DNA from: CAZAQV01 sp964487255
GTDB taxonomy: Bacteria; Myxococcota_A; Polyangia; Polyangiales; CAZAQV01
Length of the DNA stretch: 64,000 nucleotides
NCBI GenBank assembly: GCA_964487255.1
Contig: CAZAQV010000032.1
Coordinates: forward strand, 1 to 64,000
Direction: 5' to 3'
Shown: piece by piece, positions 8,959-17,426 of the stretch
How positions within the stretch are numbered: position 1 is the first letter of the stretch
Layout of the letters: every line of letters begins with the position of its first letter
Position numbers and translations under genes: made by a program
The notes under the pieces: generated by a model
Seen by the model: only the letters and a program-made list of their open reading frames with translations
What the model was told of the DNA's origin: nothing
Database searches by the model: none

Positions 8959-10206
8959 TTAAAAGAGCAGTCGCGCGAAGAAGAAGATGATGGCCGTAAG
9001 GACTGCCGTAAACGGAACCGTAATCAACCAACTTGCCACGATCCCTTTGATGACCTTCTTGTTGATCGAGCCCATCGAGCGCGCGAAACCGACGCCGATC
9101 ACGGCGCCGATGAGCGTGTGTGTCGTACTGACAGGAAGGCCGAGCTTACTCGCAGCCACGATGGTCACCGCTGCGGCAAACTCCGCAGTAAACCCACGTG
9201 ACGGGGTGAGCTCTGTGATCTCCGTTCCCACTGTCCCAATCACTTTGTAACCGTAGGTAGCGAGTCCAACAACGATGCCAACACCACCTACCAGCATGAT
9301 CCAGATCGGAACCTGAACCGCTCCCTCAACCTTTCCGCGCAAAGCGCCAAACACCCCCGCCAAGGGGCCGATAGCGTTGGCAACGTCATTGCTTCCGTGC
9401 GCAAACGCTACGAAACATGCCGTCATGATCTGAAGCGCCATGAAGATCTTCTCGACGCGAAAGAGCGCGTCACCGTAGCGCAGATCCGCCCCGTCGCTTG
9501 CAAGCGCACCGAAGGCCGGGAACGCGAGCATAGTCGAAAGCAACCCAACCGCGCCAGCGCCCATGAGCGATGCCTCGAAGCCGAAGTTGAGATTGAGTGG
9601 CTTGAGTCCTTTGAACAGCATGGCCAACGTCAACACAAAAAAGATCGGAAACACCATGACAGGACCAAAATAACGAAGCGCTCGAACCGGGTGACTATTT
9701 TCGAGCACGTGGCGCCGCAAGATGCGGTAGAGACCGAAAGCGATGATGCCTCCAAGACAGGGCGAAACGACCCAACTGGCAGCGATAAACCCCAACTTCC
9801 CCCAGTCGATGGCGTCCAAGCCGCCGCCTACCAGACCGAAGCCGACAACCGCACCCACGATGCTGTGGGTCGTCGACACTGGCCAGCCGCGTGAACTTGC
9901 GAGGTTGAGCCAGAGCGCCGCCGCGAGCAGGCAGCATGTCATTCCAACCGCGAAAAGAAGCGCATCTCCGCCAATTGCATCGATATCGACGATGCCCTTT
10001 TTAATGGTTTCTGTGACACTGCCACCGACGAGCATCGCACCGCCGAACTCGAAAATTGCTGCAACGAGAATCGCGCCCCGTAGCGTGAGTGCGCCCGAAC
10101 CCACCGAGGTCCCCATGGCGTTGGCCACGTCATTCGCGCCGATATTCCAGGCCATGTAGAAGCCGACGACGGCAGCCAGGCCCAAGATGATCGTTGTGGG
10201 ATCCAC
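8959..10206 (-). CDS. Pit-family inorganic phosphate transporter
   Basis: A 415-residue polytopic permease of the PiT family (PF01384), which imports inorganic phosphate, usually as a metal-phosphate complex, with a cation gradient. The duplicated signature is clear: GANDVANAMGTSVGSGALT near the N-terminus and HGSNDVANAIGPLAGV in the second half, each paired with a GWPVSTTHSIVGAVVG or GLPVSTTHTLIGAVIG loop. About ten membrane helices are apparent. The length fits the family. It begins 6 bp after the DUF47 stop, so the two form an operon, the usual pairing for Pit systems that work with a PhoU-like partner. Confidence 0.93.
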   Translation of the reverse strand: MDPTTIILGLAAVVGFYMAWNIGANDVANAMGTSVGSGALTLRGAILVAAIFEFGGAMLVGGSVTETIKKGIVDIDAIGGDALLFAVGMTCCLLAAALWLNLASSRGWPVSTTHSIVGAVVGFGLVGGGLDAIDWGKLGFIAASWVVSPCLGGIIAFGLYRILRRHVLENSHPVRALRYFGPVMVFPIFFVLTLAMLFKGLKPLNLNFGFEASLMGAGAVGLLSTMLAFPAFGALASDGADLRYGDALFRVEKIFMALQIMTACFVAFAHGSNDVANAIGPLAGVFGALRGKVEGAVQVPIWIMLVGGVGIVVGLATYGYKVIGTVGTEITELTPSRGFTAEFAAAVTIVAASKLGLPVSTTHTLIGAVIGVGFARSMGSINKKVIKGIVASWLITVPFTAVLTAIIFFFARLLF

Positions 10207-10212
10207 GCTTGT

Positions 10213-10887
10213 TCAGCTCGCGATGAAGAGACGGAACGTGTCGCCCACGTTCTCCGCATGGTTCGCCATATCACCAAGTTCTTTGATGACTTTAAGCCAC
10301 ATAAACACCGCAACCGGAGAAAGCTCGTTCTCAAGTTCAAAGACAAGTCGTGCAACCTGGTCCTGCACTTTGTCCGCTTCGTGCTCTTTGTGCGCCAGCT
10401 GCTCAATCAGCGCCTCCGCCTGCTTTGCGGACTTTCCGCGGAAACCATTCGCCATCAACGTATCGAGCAAGGTGACCAGCTCTCCCGCCAAGGTCACCGA
10501 CTCAAGTACACGCCGAAGCATAAGCCGAAGTGGCTCCTGCATGCGCTCGGGCACCTCCATCTTACGTAGCGTAAGCAGTACGCCGATGTCCTCGGCAGAG
10601 TCGGCGATCGAATCGATTTGCCGCACGAGACGAAGCGCATCGCGTCGAGAGACCGGCAAGAAGAGTTTCGTCGGCATGCGCGAGCGAACAGCGTTCTTCA
10701 TGTCGTCCGCACTGGCCTCCAGTTGCGAGACCGTGCGCGCTTGTGCTTTGACCGCCTCTTGGTTCTGCGCGATCAGAGCTTCCAACAGCGGCTCCACGGC
10801 TTCCGCACAGCGGACGACCGCTTTCATTTGGTCTTCGATGATACCCAGCGGGCTCTTCAAAAAGAGGCTACTCAAGGGAAAGCGCAT
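10213..10887 (-). CDS. DUF47/PhoU-like phosphate transport accessory protein
   Basis: A ~224-residue all-helical protein of the DUF47 family (TIGR00153, YkaA-like), a PhoU homologue usually encoded next to Pit permeases and thought to control their activity. Seen in sequence: N-terminal SSLFLKSPLGIIEDQMKAV, the central RQIDSIADSAEDIG segment and the acidic EHEADKVQ and ELGDMANHAENVGD segments, which match metal-binding helices of PhoU-fold proteins. The start is placed at ATG 10887 because the family starts close to the FLKSP helix; an upstream in-frame ATG at 10917 would add ten residues. It is the first gene of the two-gene phosphate unit. Confidence 0.88.
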   Translation of the reverse strand: MRFPLSSLFLKSPLGIIEDQMKAVVRCAEAVEPLLEALIAQNQEAVKAQARTVSQLEASADDMKNAVRSRMPTKLFLPVSRRDALRLVRQIDSIADSAEDIGVLLTLRKMEVPERMQEPLRLMLRRVLESVTLAGELVTLLDTLMANGFRGKSAKQAEALIEQLAHKEHEADKVQDQVARLVFELENELSPVAVFMWLKVIKELGDMANHAENVGDTFRLFIAS

Positions 10888-10947
10888 GGCCCGATCCCTA
10901 TCATGCGGGTGATGCACCCCAGCGTCCTGTCACATACTTGTCACAAT

Positions 10948-10997
10948 ACTTATGGCTCAGAGCGTTCATCGCGTCCATACTTATGGCTCTTCGCTAG
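10948..10997. repeat. Two partial copies of the dispersed ATGGCTC repeat
   Basis: ACTTATGGCTC occurs at 10948-10958 and, extended to 19 nt, at 10979-10997; the same 19 nt are at 21993-22011 next to the tandem repeat. The second copy carries the stop codon of the neighbouring di-iron protein gene (10994-10996), so repeat material forms the very end of that reading frame. Confidence 0.6.
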
Positions 10998-11779
10998 ATC
11001 GCGAGTTGGGGATCTCCAGATGGATCGCGGGTCAGACCGACCGCCGCTGCCACATCGTCGCGGTAGCGCTGCCAAGCCGCGACGCAGTCCGCGAGGGCTT
11101 TGACGACAGGCTCGCGATCAGCTTCGGGAACGTGGTCGAGCATCACGCGCCAGGCCGCTCCGCGATGCTCACCCTCGACTTGCCGATGCGCCTTGGTGAG
11201 AGCCAGGTCTTCGAGCGCAAGACCGTAATGCTTGACCAGCGGGTGCTCCGAAAGCGGCGGCGCGGGACGTCGCGCTGCGCCTTTCTCGATCTCGCCGCGT
11301 TCGTGCGGGGTACCCTCGATAAACAGTGTGCTGACGGCGGCGGCGATGGCCCAGCCGCGCCTCTCGGTCAGCTCGTCGATCAAGGCACGGTACGCACGAG
11401 CCCCCTCCAGCAACTCGATACGCTCGAAACGCGAGACATCGAACCCAAGACCTGCCGGGTAACGAAGAAATAGCTCAGGATGCGGTTTGCCGGCCGAGAG
11501 CCCTCCGGTCTCCTCCTCGTACAAGTTCTCGGCCAGCTCGCGTCGAACCTCTGCGACCGGACACTGCACGAAGGCACGACCGATCAGGACGGGAAAGTCG
11601 CGCACGTAGACCTCGTATTCCTGCTCAAAATGGATATGCAGCTTGTCCTTGGGAACGAGCCCACTCGTGAAAGCGGGCCAAGCCCAGTGCTGCTTCCGTT
11701 CCATCTGCACCAGCAGCGCCTCGCGAAACTCGTCGACGTTCACACCGCCATCATAGAAAAGAAAGCTCGGCCGCCGCAA
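10994..11779 (-). CDS. Haem-oxygenase-like di-iron protein (PqqC/TenA superfamily)
   Basis: A ~261-residue helical protein with the layout of haem-oxygenase-like di-iron oxidases/oxygenases (iron-containing redox enzyme family, relatives of CADD and PqqC). Candidate iron ligands occur in family order: E in HFEQEYEVYV, E and H in NLYEEETGG with KPHPEL, E in STLFIEGTPHE, and D/H in ALEDLALTKAHRQVEGEH. Such enzymes catalyse diverse O2-dependent steps on amino-acid, p-aminobenzoate-like or fatty-acid substrates; the substrate here cannot be read. The start may be ATG 11779 or the internal GTG about 13 codons later. It follows the SctV-like gene by 18 bp and probably shares its transcript. Its stop codon lies inside a dispersed repeat. 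Confidence 0.65.
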   Translation of the reverse strand: MRRPSFLFYDGGVNVDEFREALLVQMERKQHWAWPAFTSGLVPKDKLHIHFEQEYEVYVRDFPVLIGRAFVQCPVAEVRRELAENLYEEETGGLSAGKPHPELFLRYPAGLGFDVSRFERIELLEGARAYRALIDELTERRGWAIAAAVSTLFIEGTPHERGEIEKGAARRPAPPLSEHPLVKHYGLALEDLALTKAHRQVEGEHRGAAWRVMLDHVPEADREPVVKALADCVAAWQRYRDDVAAAVGLTRDPSGDPQLAI

Positions 11780-11797
11780 AATCGAGACAAGGCCAAG

Positions 11798-13831
11798 CTA
11801 GATTTCAAGACGGGAGATGGGTTCCACGACCATCTCTGGAGCGAGCTCTTGGTAGCTTACGACGGGTACATGCGGCATTTGGTTCTCGATCAGTTTGCGT
11901 ACGAAGCGCCGCACATCCGGCTGCGTGACGACCGGTGGGGGCCGCTTCCCCGGCCGGAGAGAGAGCCCATCTGCGATGACGGAAAGAATGTCCTGTGCGG
12001 TCGCCGCCGGAACCGAAAGATACGCTCCTGCCGGCGTACGTTTGATGCCACTTCGAACCATGTCCTCGATTTCCGGAGAGAGCAGGTGACATCGGAGCTT
12101 ACCTTGCTCCGCCAGCGCATTGCTGATCGCCCGCTTCTGAGAAGCACGAACCAACTCGGTCAGGTTGAGCGGATCACGCTCTGTCACCACAAAGGTGAGT
12201 AGCGTCTCGATGATCTCGTCGAGGGGGCGGATACTGACGCCCTCGTCGATGAGCCGACGAAGCACGTCCGTAAGCAACGGTACACTGAGCGGCTTTGGAA
12301 TCGCATGACGGACGGCCGCCTCCGATCGGGCACGGAGACCATCGACAAGGTCCTGCACACACTGCAGCGTGACAAAACGTTCGGAGTGGGCGATCAGCGC
12401 CGTGCGCAGGAGGTTCTGCAAAACGTGCTCGCGTGACATCGGCGGCTGGAGCGATTGCCCTTCGGGCGCGGCTGCGACCGCACTCGCCGGATGCCAAACG
12501 CCTTGACGCCCTGTCCAAGGATCGACGAAGTGTGCGAGGTTGGTACCCGTGGCGGGAGGTGCAGCATCAAAGAGCAACATGTGCCCACTCGGCAACGATG
12601 TGCGAATGACGACTTGTTCGCGGATGAGCACTCGCAAACCGCCTGCGCCTAGATCGCTCAGGTTTCGCAGCACCGGACGGGGCAATGGTAGCCCGCGTTC
12701 GCGCACCGACCACGCGCGAAGTTCTTCGCAATACTGCTCGACTGTTGCCATGTCGTAGGCACTTCCGAGTTCGATGCCCCAAGGCTCAAGCGCTGGTACC
12801 GCCGCGGGCGCGTCCTCGCCGGACGCTGCAACCAACACCGACTCCCGCTGGCGGGCAACGAGAGACTGGCTCACGATAAACAGTAGCGCCGCTATCAATA
12901 CAAACGGAACGAGCGGAAGCCCGGGTACGATGCCAAGCAGGACACAAAACACAGCCGCCGTACGCAGGACGACGGGTCGTCCAAAGACTTGAGCGCCGAT
13001 TTGTTCCGCCAGTGAAGCATCGTTCTCTGCGGACACGCGGGTGACCACCAAACCAGCGCTGATCGAGATGACCAGAGCAGGGATTTGCGAGACCAAGCCG
13101 TCGCCAATGGTAAGCAGGCCGTAGACTTTCAAACTCTCGCCGACATCCATATCACGCATCATGATGCCGACCGCAAGGCCACCACCGATGTTGACAAGGG
13201 TGATGATGATGCTGGCAATCGCGTCACCTTTGACGAACTTCATCGCGCCATCCATCGAACCAAAAAACTCGGACTCACGCTGCAAGTTGCGCCTTCGACG
13301 CTGGGCCTCTTCTTGATCGATGGCGCCGCTTCGTAGCTCGGCGTCGATGCTCATCTGTTTGCCGGGCATGGCATCGAGCGTGAAGCGAGCTCCCACTTCC
13401 GCGACACGCTCCGAGCCCTTGGCTACGACGATGAACTGAATGAGCGTCAGGATCAAAAAGACGATGGCGCCAACCACATAGTTTCCGCGCACGACGAAAT
13501 CTCCAAACGAACGAATCACCTCGCCTGCATCCGCTTGCAGCAAGATGAGACGGGTCGAAGACACGTTGAGCGCAAGGCGGTATAGCGTGGTGATCAGTAA
13601 GATCGTCGGAAAGGCGGTAAAGGCGAGGCCATCGCGGATACGCAAGGCGACGAGCAGCATCAGTGTGCCCACCGCGATATTGAGCGCGAGCAGTGCGTCC
13701 AACACGCCGGTCGGAAGCGGCACGATCATCATGCCGACCATGACGAGCACCGCGGCGGCCAAGACCACGTCTGAAAGCGCCTTGATCGAGCTCAGCCGTG
13801 ACTTGGTGCGCAGGGCCACTGAGGTAGGCAT
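11798..13831 (-). CDS. Type III secretion export-gate protein, SctV/FlhA family
   Basis: About 677 residues with N-terminal hydrophobic helices (~20-310) and a cytosolic C-terminal domain, as in FlhA/SctV (PF00771, FHIPEP). The family signature VGARFTLDAMPGKQMSIDAE is intact, followed by RRRRNLQRESEFFGSMDGAM and KFVKGDAIASIIITLVNIGG. The RESxFFGSMDGAMKF wording is closer to injectisome SctV (YscV/InvA) than to flagellar FlhA, a judgement by eye. These proteins form a nonameric ring under the export gate. No other secretion or flagellar gene occurs in the window; it lies 27 bp after recR. ATG 13831 is preferred; a TTG at 13858 would overlap recR closely. Confidence 0.85.
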   Translation of the reverse strand: MPTSVALRTKSRLSSIKALSDVVLAAAVLVMVGMMIVPLPTGVLDALLALNIAVGTLMLLVALRIRDGLAFTAFPTILLITTLYRLALNVSSTRLILLQADAGEVIRSFGDFVVRGNYVVGAIVFLILTLIQFIVVAKGSERVAEVGARFTLDAMPGKQMSIDAELRSGAIDQEEAQRRRRNLQRESEFFGSMDGAMKFVKGDAIASIIITLVNIGGGLAVGIMMRDMDVGESLKVYGLLTIGDGLVSQIPALVISISAGLVVTRVSAENDASLAEQIGAQVFGRPVVLRTAAVFCVLLGIVPGLPLVPFVLIAALLFIVSQSLVARQRESVLVAASGEDAPAAVPALEPWGIELGSAYDMATVEQYCEELRAWSVRERGLPLPRPVLRNLSDLGAGGLRVLIREQVVIRTSLPSGHMLLFDAAPPATGTNLAHFVDPWTGRQGVWHPASAVAAAPEGQSLQPPMSREHVLQNLLRTALIAHSERFVTLQCVQDLVDGLRARSEAAVRHAIPKPLSVPLLTDVLRRLIDEGVSIRPLDEIIETLLTFVVTERDPLNLTELVRASQKRAISNALAEQGKLRCHLLSPEIEDMVRSGIKRTPAGAYLSVPAATAQDILSVIADGLSLRPGKRPPPVVTQPDVRRFVRKLIENQMPHVPVVSYQELAPEMVVEPISRLEI

Positions 13832-13858
13832 AGGCCTATGTACCAGGGTGAGCAGCAA

Positions 13859-14458
13859 CTAGTCGAGTGCGCGGCGGGTCTCGAGCGCGCGACCGAGCGT
13901 AATTTGATCGGTGAACTCAAGTTCGCCACCGTGTGGGACGCCACTCGCAATGCGGGAGATGGATGCGCCACTACCGCGCAAAACTTCGCTCAGATAGAGT
14001 GCTGTCGCTTCGCCGTCAACGCTTAACGGCGTCGCGATGATGACCTCACGCACCTCCTCCTGTTCGATGCGCTTGCTCAATACGTCGAGCTCGAGATCCT
14101 CGGGGCCCACTCCATCCAGCGGTGAAAGCAATTTATGCAAGACATGATAGCGACCACGGAAGCTACCGCTCCGCTCTATCGCGAAAAGATCCGGCACCCG
14201 CGCAACAACACAAATGGTCGACGCGTCTCGACGGGTATCTCGGCAGATGTTGCAAAGCTCCTCACTGCCATAGTTGCCGCATGTTCGGCATTTGCGGATC
14301 CGCTCGTGGATCGCGCGCAACGAATCACCCAGCGCGACCGCGTACTCGGGAGCTTCACCGATCACAAAGAAAGCCAGGCGCGTCGCCGTTCGCTCACCAA
14401 TTCCTGGCAAGCGCGCAAAAAGCGCGACCAGTTCATTGATCGGATCGGCAAACGACAT
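13859..14458 (-). CDS. recR: Recombination mediator RecR
   Basis: A 199-residue RecR, the ring-forming partner of RecO/RecF that loads RecA at single-stranded gaps. Seen: N-terminal helix-hairpin-helix ARLPGIGERTATRLAFF, the zinc finger CRTCGNYGSEELCNIC, a Toprim domain (TICVVARVPDLFAIERSG, HVLHKLLSPLDGVGPEDL) and the C-terminal VPHGGELEFTDQITLGRALE. The start is the ATG at 14458 (MSFADPINELVALF); a longer upstream reading overlaps ybaB. It ends the conserved dnaX-ybaB-recR order. Confidence 0.96.
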   Translation of the reverse strand: MSFADPINELVALFARLPGIGERTATRLAFFVIGEAPEYAVALGDSLRAIHERIRKCRTCGNYGSEELCNICRDTRRDASTICVVARVPDLFAIERSGSFRGRYHVLHKLLSPLDGVGPEDLELDVLSKRIEQEEVREVIIATPLSVDGEATALYLSEVLRGSGASISRIASGVPHGGELEFTDQITLGRALETRRALD

Positions 14459-14474
14459 ACTGTGACGCGGAGGC

Positions 14475-14795
14475 TTAGGTAAGCCCCGGAATTTTGAGAC
14501 CACCCGTAATCTTTTCGAGCTCGGCTTCAACGTTGTCGCGTGACTTGACCAAAGCGGCATTGATGGCCGCAACGATGAGGTCTTGCGCGAGGTCGAGGTC
14601 TTCGCTCAAAAGTTCGGGCGCGATTTCAATGCGCGTTACCTCTTGCCCTCCGTTGACTTTTACTTTGACCTGGTCATTGCCAGCCGATGCTTCGTACTCA
14701 ACTTCTTTGAGTTCTTCTTTGCGGGCCTCGACCTTTCGCTGCATGCGGCTCGCTTGCCGCATCAACTCGCCCATTCCGCCTCGAAATCCTGCCAT
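14475..14795 (-). CDS. ybaB: YbaB/EbfC nucleoid-associated protein
   Basis: A 106-residue YbaB/EbfC-family DNA-binding protein. It has the helical start ELMRQASRMQRKVEARKEEL, the central beta part (VKVKVNGGQEVTRIEI) and the C-terminal DLIVAAINAALVKSRDNVEAE helix, in the family's usual length. It is encoded between dnaX (8 bp upstream) and recR (16 bp downstream), the order seen in many bacteria, which supports the identification. Confidence 0.94.
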   Translation of the reverse strand: MAGFRGGMGELMRQASRMQRKVEARKEELKEVEYEASAGNDQVKVKVNGGQEVTRIEIAPELLSEDLDLAQDLIVAAINAALVKSRDNVEAELEKITGGLKIPGLT

Positions 14796-14803
14796 GGTTA
14801 CCT

Positions 14804-16594
14804 CTAGGTTTTGATATCATGTTCGACTTCGTCAAGCACGACCTTCACTTGACCCGCAGCTGCGGGAAAAACCGCGAGAGCGTCCATCACACGGGGATGG
14901 CTGAGGACCGCGCGGCGGCGTGACTCACGCTCTTCATCGCGGCGCTGATTTTGTGCACCGACGACGGTCTCTTCCGTCTCCACGCGCTCGACCATACGAA
15001 CTTCGGCTGCGACGGCGCGCTTCAAAAAAGCAGAGGCGGCTTGGCTGACCGCTCGCAGGGAGTCGTCCGTGCCCGCTTGTTTTCCATAGAACGCGCCTTC
15101 CTGAAAATGAATGACAATTCGGTCGTCGGTCACGGAACCGAGCACCCCGTGCGCCAACACCGCAGCAAGCGCAGGATTGCCCTCCTGGACGTAGTCGACG
15201 AGGGCCGGCCAGGAAAATGGTCCGCTCGGAGTGGGCGGTGGGGACAACGCTGCCGCCGGCTCCGGGTGGCCTGCAAAGACGACCTCTCGCTCGGCAGGTG
15301 CCTCCGCGGCAGGCTCGTCGGCGCGCGCGCCCACGACTGGCTGCGACTGCTCTGCGGGGTGCGGAATGTCCGGTTCAGGAGGCGGTGAGAAGCGCTCGTC
15401 TAGCGCCGCAGATTGGCTCTTTGGCTCAACGGGGACTTTTTTTTTTGGCGTGTCGTCCGCAGCGCCATCAAGCCGGGCGAGCAGTTGCGACAGGTCCTCG
15501 AGCTTGGGTCGCGTAGCGAGTCGCACAAGCCCCATCTCGAGGGAAAGCCGGGGCTGCGGCGCGTGAGCTACCTCGTCGACCAGCTTCGACATCCCCGCAA
15601 ACAAGCGCTGTAACTCCAGCGCTGACTCCGACTCGGCAAGGGATTGGGCGGCGCGGAGCTCTTCATCGACCAGATCCAGAAGCTCCCCACTCTGCCCGTC
15701 CGTCACCCGCAACACGACCAGGTCACGGAACAAGCCGAGCAGCTGTCTGGAGAGGTGAAACATGTCGCGTCCCTGATCGGACAAGGCCTTGAGACTTTCT
15801 AAAATGGCGCGCGCATCCGCAGCAACGACCTGCGCGGCAAGGTCCTGCACGCGGCTGCGGTCTGCCACGCCAAGTACTTCGCCAATTTGTTGGCCTCGCA
15901 GAGCTCCGTCCGAAAAAGCCACGACTTGGTCGAGCAGAGTCAGTGCGTCGCGCATTGAGCCTGCCGCTTCGCGTGCGACCAGAGCGACGGCCTCATCGTC
16001 GGCCTCGAGTTGTTCCTCTGCGAGGATCTCTCGAACGCGCGCTGCAATGACACGCTGTGGAATCAGGCGAAAATCGTATCTCTGGCACCGCGAGCGAATC
16101 GTTACGGGCACCTTGTGTAACTCTGTGGTCGCGAAGATGAACTTGACGTGCTCAGGCGGCTCTTCGAGCGTCTTGAGAAATGCGTTGAAGGCACCTGTCG
16201 AAAGCATGTGCACCTCGTCGACGATGACGACCTTGAAGCGATCGCGCGCGGGCCTAAAAGGCAGCGTCTCCTGCAGCCGCCGTACATCGTCGACACTATT
16301 GTTTGATGCACCGTCCATCTCTTGGACGTCGATGTCGTGACCTTGGCTGATCTGCTCACAAATCGAGCAGGTGTTGCACGGCTCCGAAGCCGGCCCCTTC
16401 TCGCAGTTCAGCGCCTTGGCGAGTAAGCGCGCTGTCGTCGTCTTGCCTACACCACGCACTCCTGTGAACAAGAAGGCATGCGCAACGCGGCCCTGTTCGA
16501 TGGCATTACCCAAGGTGCGCGCGACATGCTCCTGCCCCACGAGGTCGGCAAAGCGTTGTGGGCGGTATTTTCGAGCTAGAACGGTGTAGCTCAT
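14804..16594 (-). CDS. dnaX: DNA polymerase III subunit tau/gamma
   Basis: A 596-residue clamp-loader ATPase. Seen: N-terminal MSYTVLARKYRPQRFADLVG, Walker A GVRGVGKTTTARLLAK, a zinc site CEKGPASEPCNTCSIC, Walker B VVIVDEVHML, sensor 1 FIFATTELHKVP and the TIRSRCQRYDF arginine-finger box, then helical domain III to ~370. A Pro/Glu-rich linker follows and then a C-terminal tau region. Codons 383-386 contain ten consecutive A bases (described separately), where slippage would give a shorter gamma form. First gene of the dnaX-ybaB-recR run, probably extending into the SctV-like and di-iron genes. Confidence 0.96.
   Translation of the reverse strand: MSYTVLARKYRPQRFADLVGQEHVARTLGNAIEQGRVAHAFLFTGVRGVGKTTTARLLAKALNCEKGPASEPCNTCSICEQISQGHDIDVQEMDGASNNSVDDVRRLQETLPFRPARDRFKVVIVDEVHMLSTGAFNAFLKTLEEPPEHVKFIFATTELHKVPVTIRSRCQRYDFRLIPQRVIAARVREILAEEQLEADDEAVALVAREAAGSMRDALTLLDQVVAFSDGALRGQQIGEVLGVADRSRVQDLAAQVVAADARAILESLKALSDQGRDMFHLSRQLLGLFRDLVVLRVTDGQSGELLDLVDEELRAAQSLAESESALELQRLFAGMSKLVDEVAHAPQPRLSLEMGLVRLATRPKLEDLSQLLARLDGAADDTPKKKVPVEPKSQSAALDERFSPPPEPDIPHPAEQSQPVVGARADEPAAEAPAEREVVFAGHPEPAAALSPPPTPSGPFSWPALVDYVQEGNPALAAVLAHGVLGSVTDDRIVIHFQEGAFYGKQAGTDDSLRAVSQAASAFLKRAVAAEVRMVERVETEETVVGAQNQRRDEERESRRRAVLSHPRVMDALAVFPAAAGQVKVVLDEVEHDIKT
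15437..15446 (-). other. Run of ten A in dnaX: candidate slippage/frameshift site
   Basis: The coding (minus) strand reads CCA AAA AAA AAA GTC, encoding P383-K-K-K-V in the linker after the ATPase core. One extra A, or a -1 ribosomal shift, gives S-P-R and then TGA, a product of about 389 residues. Loss of one A leads to TAG within about fourteen codons. Both shifted frames therefore end quickly, at the position expected for a gamma subunit. Thermus dnaX makes gamma by transcriptional slippage at a run of A, and E. coli by ribosomal frameshifting at A AAA AAG. Confidence 0.7.
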
Positions 16595-16653
16595 CGGTTC
16601 GCCAAACTAGCCCAATTTGGCGCACGCGAACAGCGCTCATCGCCTGACTGCGG

Positions 16654-17355
16654 CTAGATCTGACGATATTTCATGTATCCCCAGAGGATCGCGAGGCAAG
16701 CCAGCGCGTAGAGCAGCATGATCAACGCCCGGCGACGCACTTCTTTGCGATCCGCCTTTCGCTTTTCGATCCGCAGCATCGGGACGACCCCGCCGATCGC
16801 GCTCATCACGAAGAACGCAGCGGCCATGGCAAGCACAAACGCTCGGCGATCTGGCCCAGCGACGAGCGGGGGCAAGACAAACACCACGCAAGCACCCAGG
16901 ACTGCGACAAGGGGTAGAGCGAGCCTCGACCAGGCCGGATCACGATTTGGTGGCAAGAGACTGACCCGCTGCATCGGACGCGACTGGAGCAACGCAGGGC
17001 GCCGCTTGGCCACAGCTTCGAGTATCCACAGCCAGTAGGCGAACAGGGAGACGGCGGCCATCGCTATCCAGGGCAACGAGCTGGGTAGTTCAAGAGGAGC
17101 ACGAAGTGCGCTCAAGAGGATGAGTGAAACTGGAATCGCAACGAGTTGAAGCCAGTAGCGAGCGCTTTGTTGTACGTTCAAAGAGCCCAAAGCCAACATT
17201 GGTGGCACGAAGAGCAGCACATCAGCAGGGCCTAAGCGCACGCCCGCCGCGAGCCGAGGCAAGGCGCCGGTCACCATCCAGGTCACGAAAAACAAGAGCG
17301 CGAAGCGAAGCCTATGGTCGGGGCTCGGCTCAGCTTGGGACCGCTGTGCTCGCAT
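16654..17355 (-). CDS. Hypothetical multi-pass membrane protein
   Basis: I do not recognise this 233-residue protein. From ATG 17355 it starts MRAQRSQAEPS and then shows about seven hydrophobic helices (for example FALLFFVTWMVTGALPRL, WIAMAAVSLFAYWLWILEAV, LALPLVAVLGACVVFVLPPL and AFVLAMAAAFFVMSAIGGVV), with a basic RIEKRKADRKEVRRRA loop before the last helix (ALIMLLYALACLAILWGYMKY). The longer upstream reading from 17535 is low-complexity and overlaps the divergent kinase start, so it is not used. Divergent from the kinase gene with about 70 bp between. Confidence 0.65.
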   Translation of the reverse strand: MRAQRSQAEPSPDHRLRFALLFFVTWMVTGALPRLAAGVRLGPADVLLFVPPMLALGSLNVQQSARYWLQLVAIPVSLILLSALRAPLELPSSLPWIAMAAVSLFAYWLWILEAVAKRRPALLQSRPMQRVSLLPPNRDPAWSRLALPLVAVLGACVVFVLPPLVAGPDRRAFVLAMAAAFFVMSAIGGVVPMLRIEKRKADRKEVRRRALIMLLYALACLAILWGYMKYRQI

Positions 17356-17426
17356 CAGCTTACAAGATAGCGCACTTACGCACCCTTGGGCAGACACACC
17401 CCGCCCGCTTAGGGTACGATAGCTCC

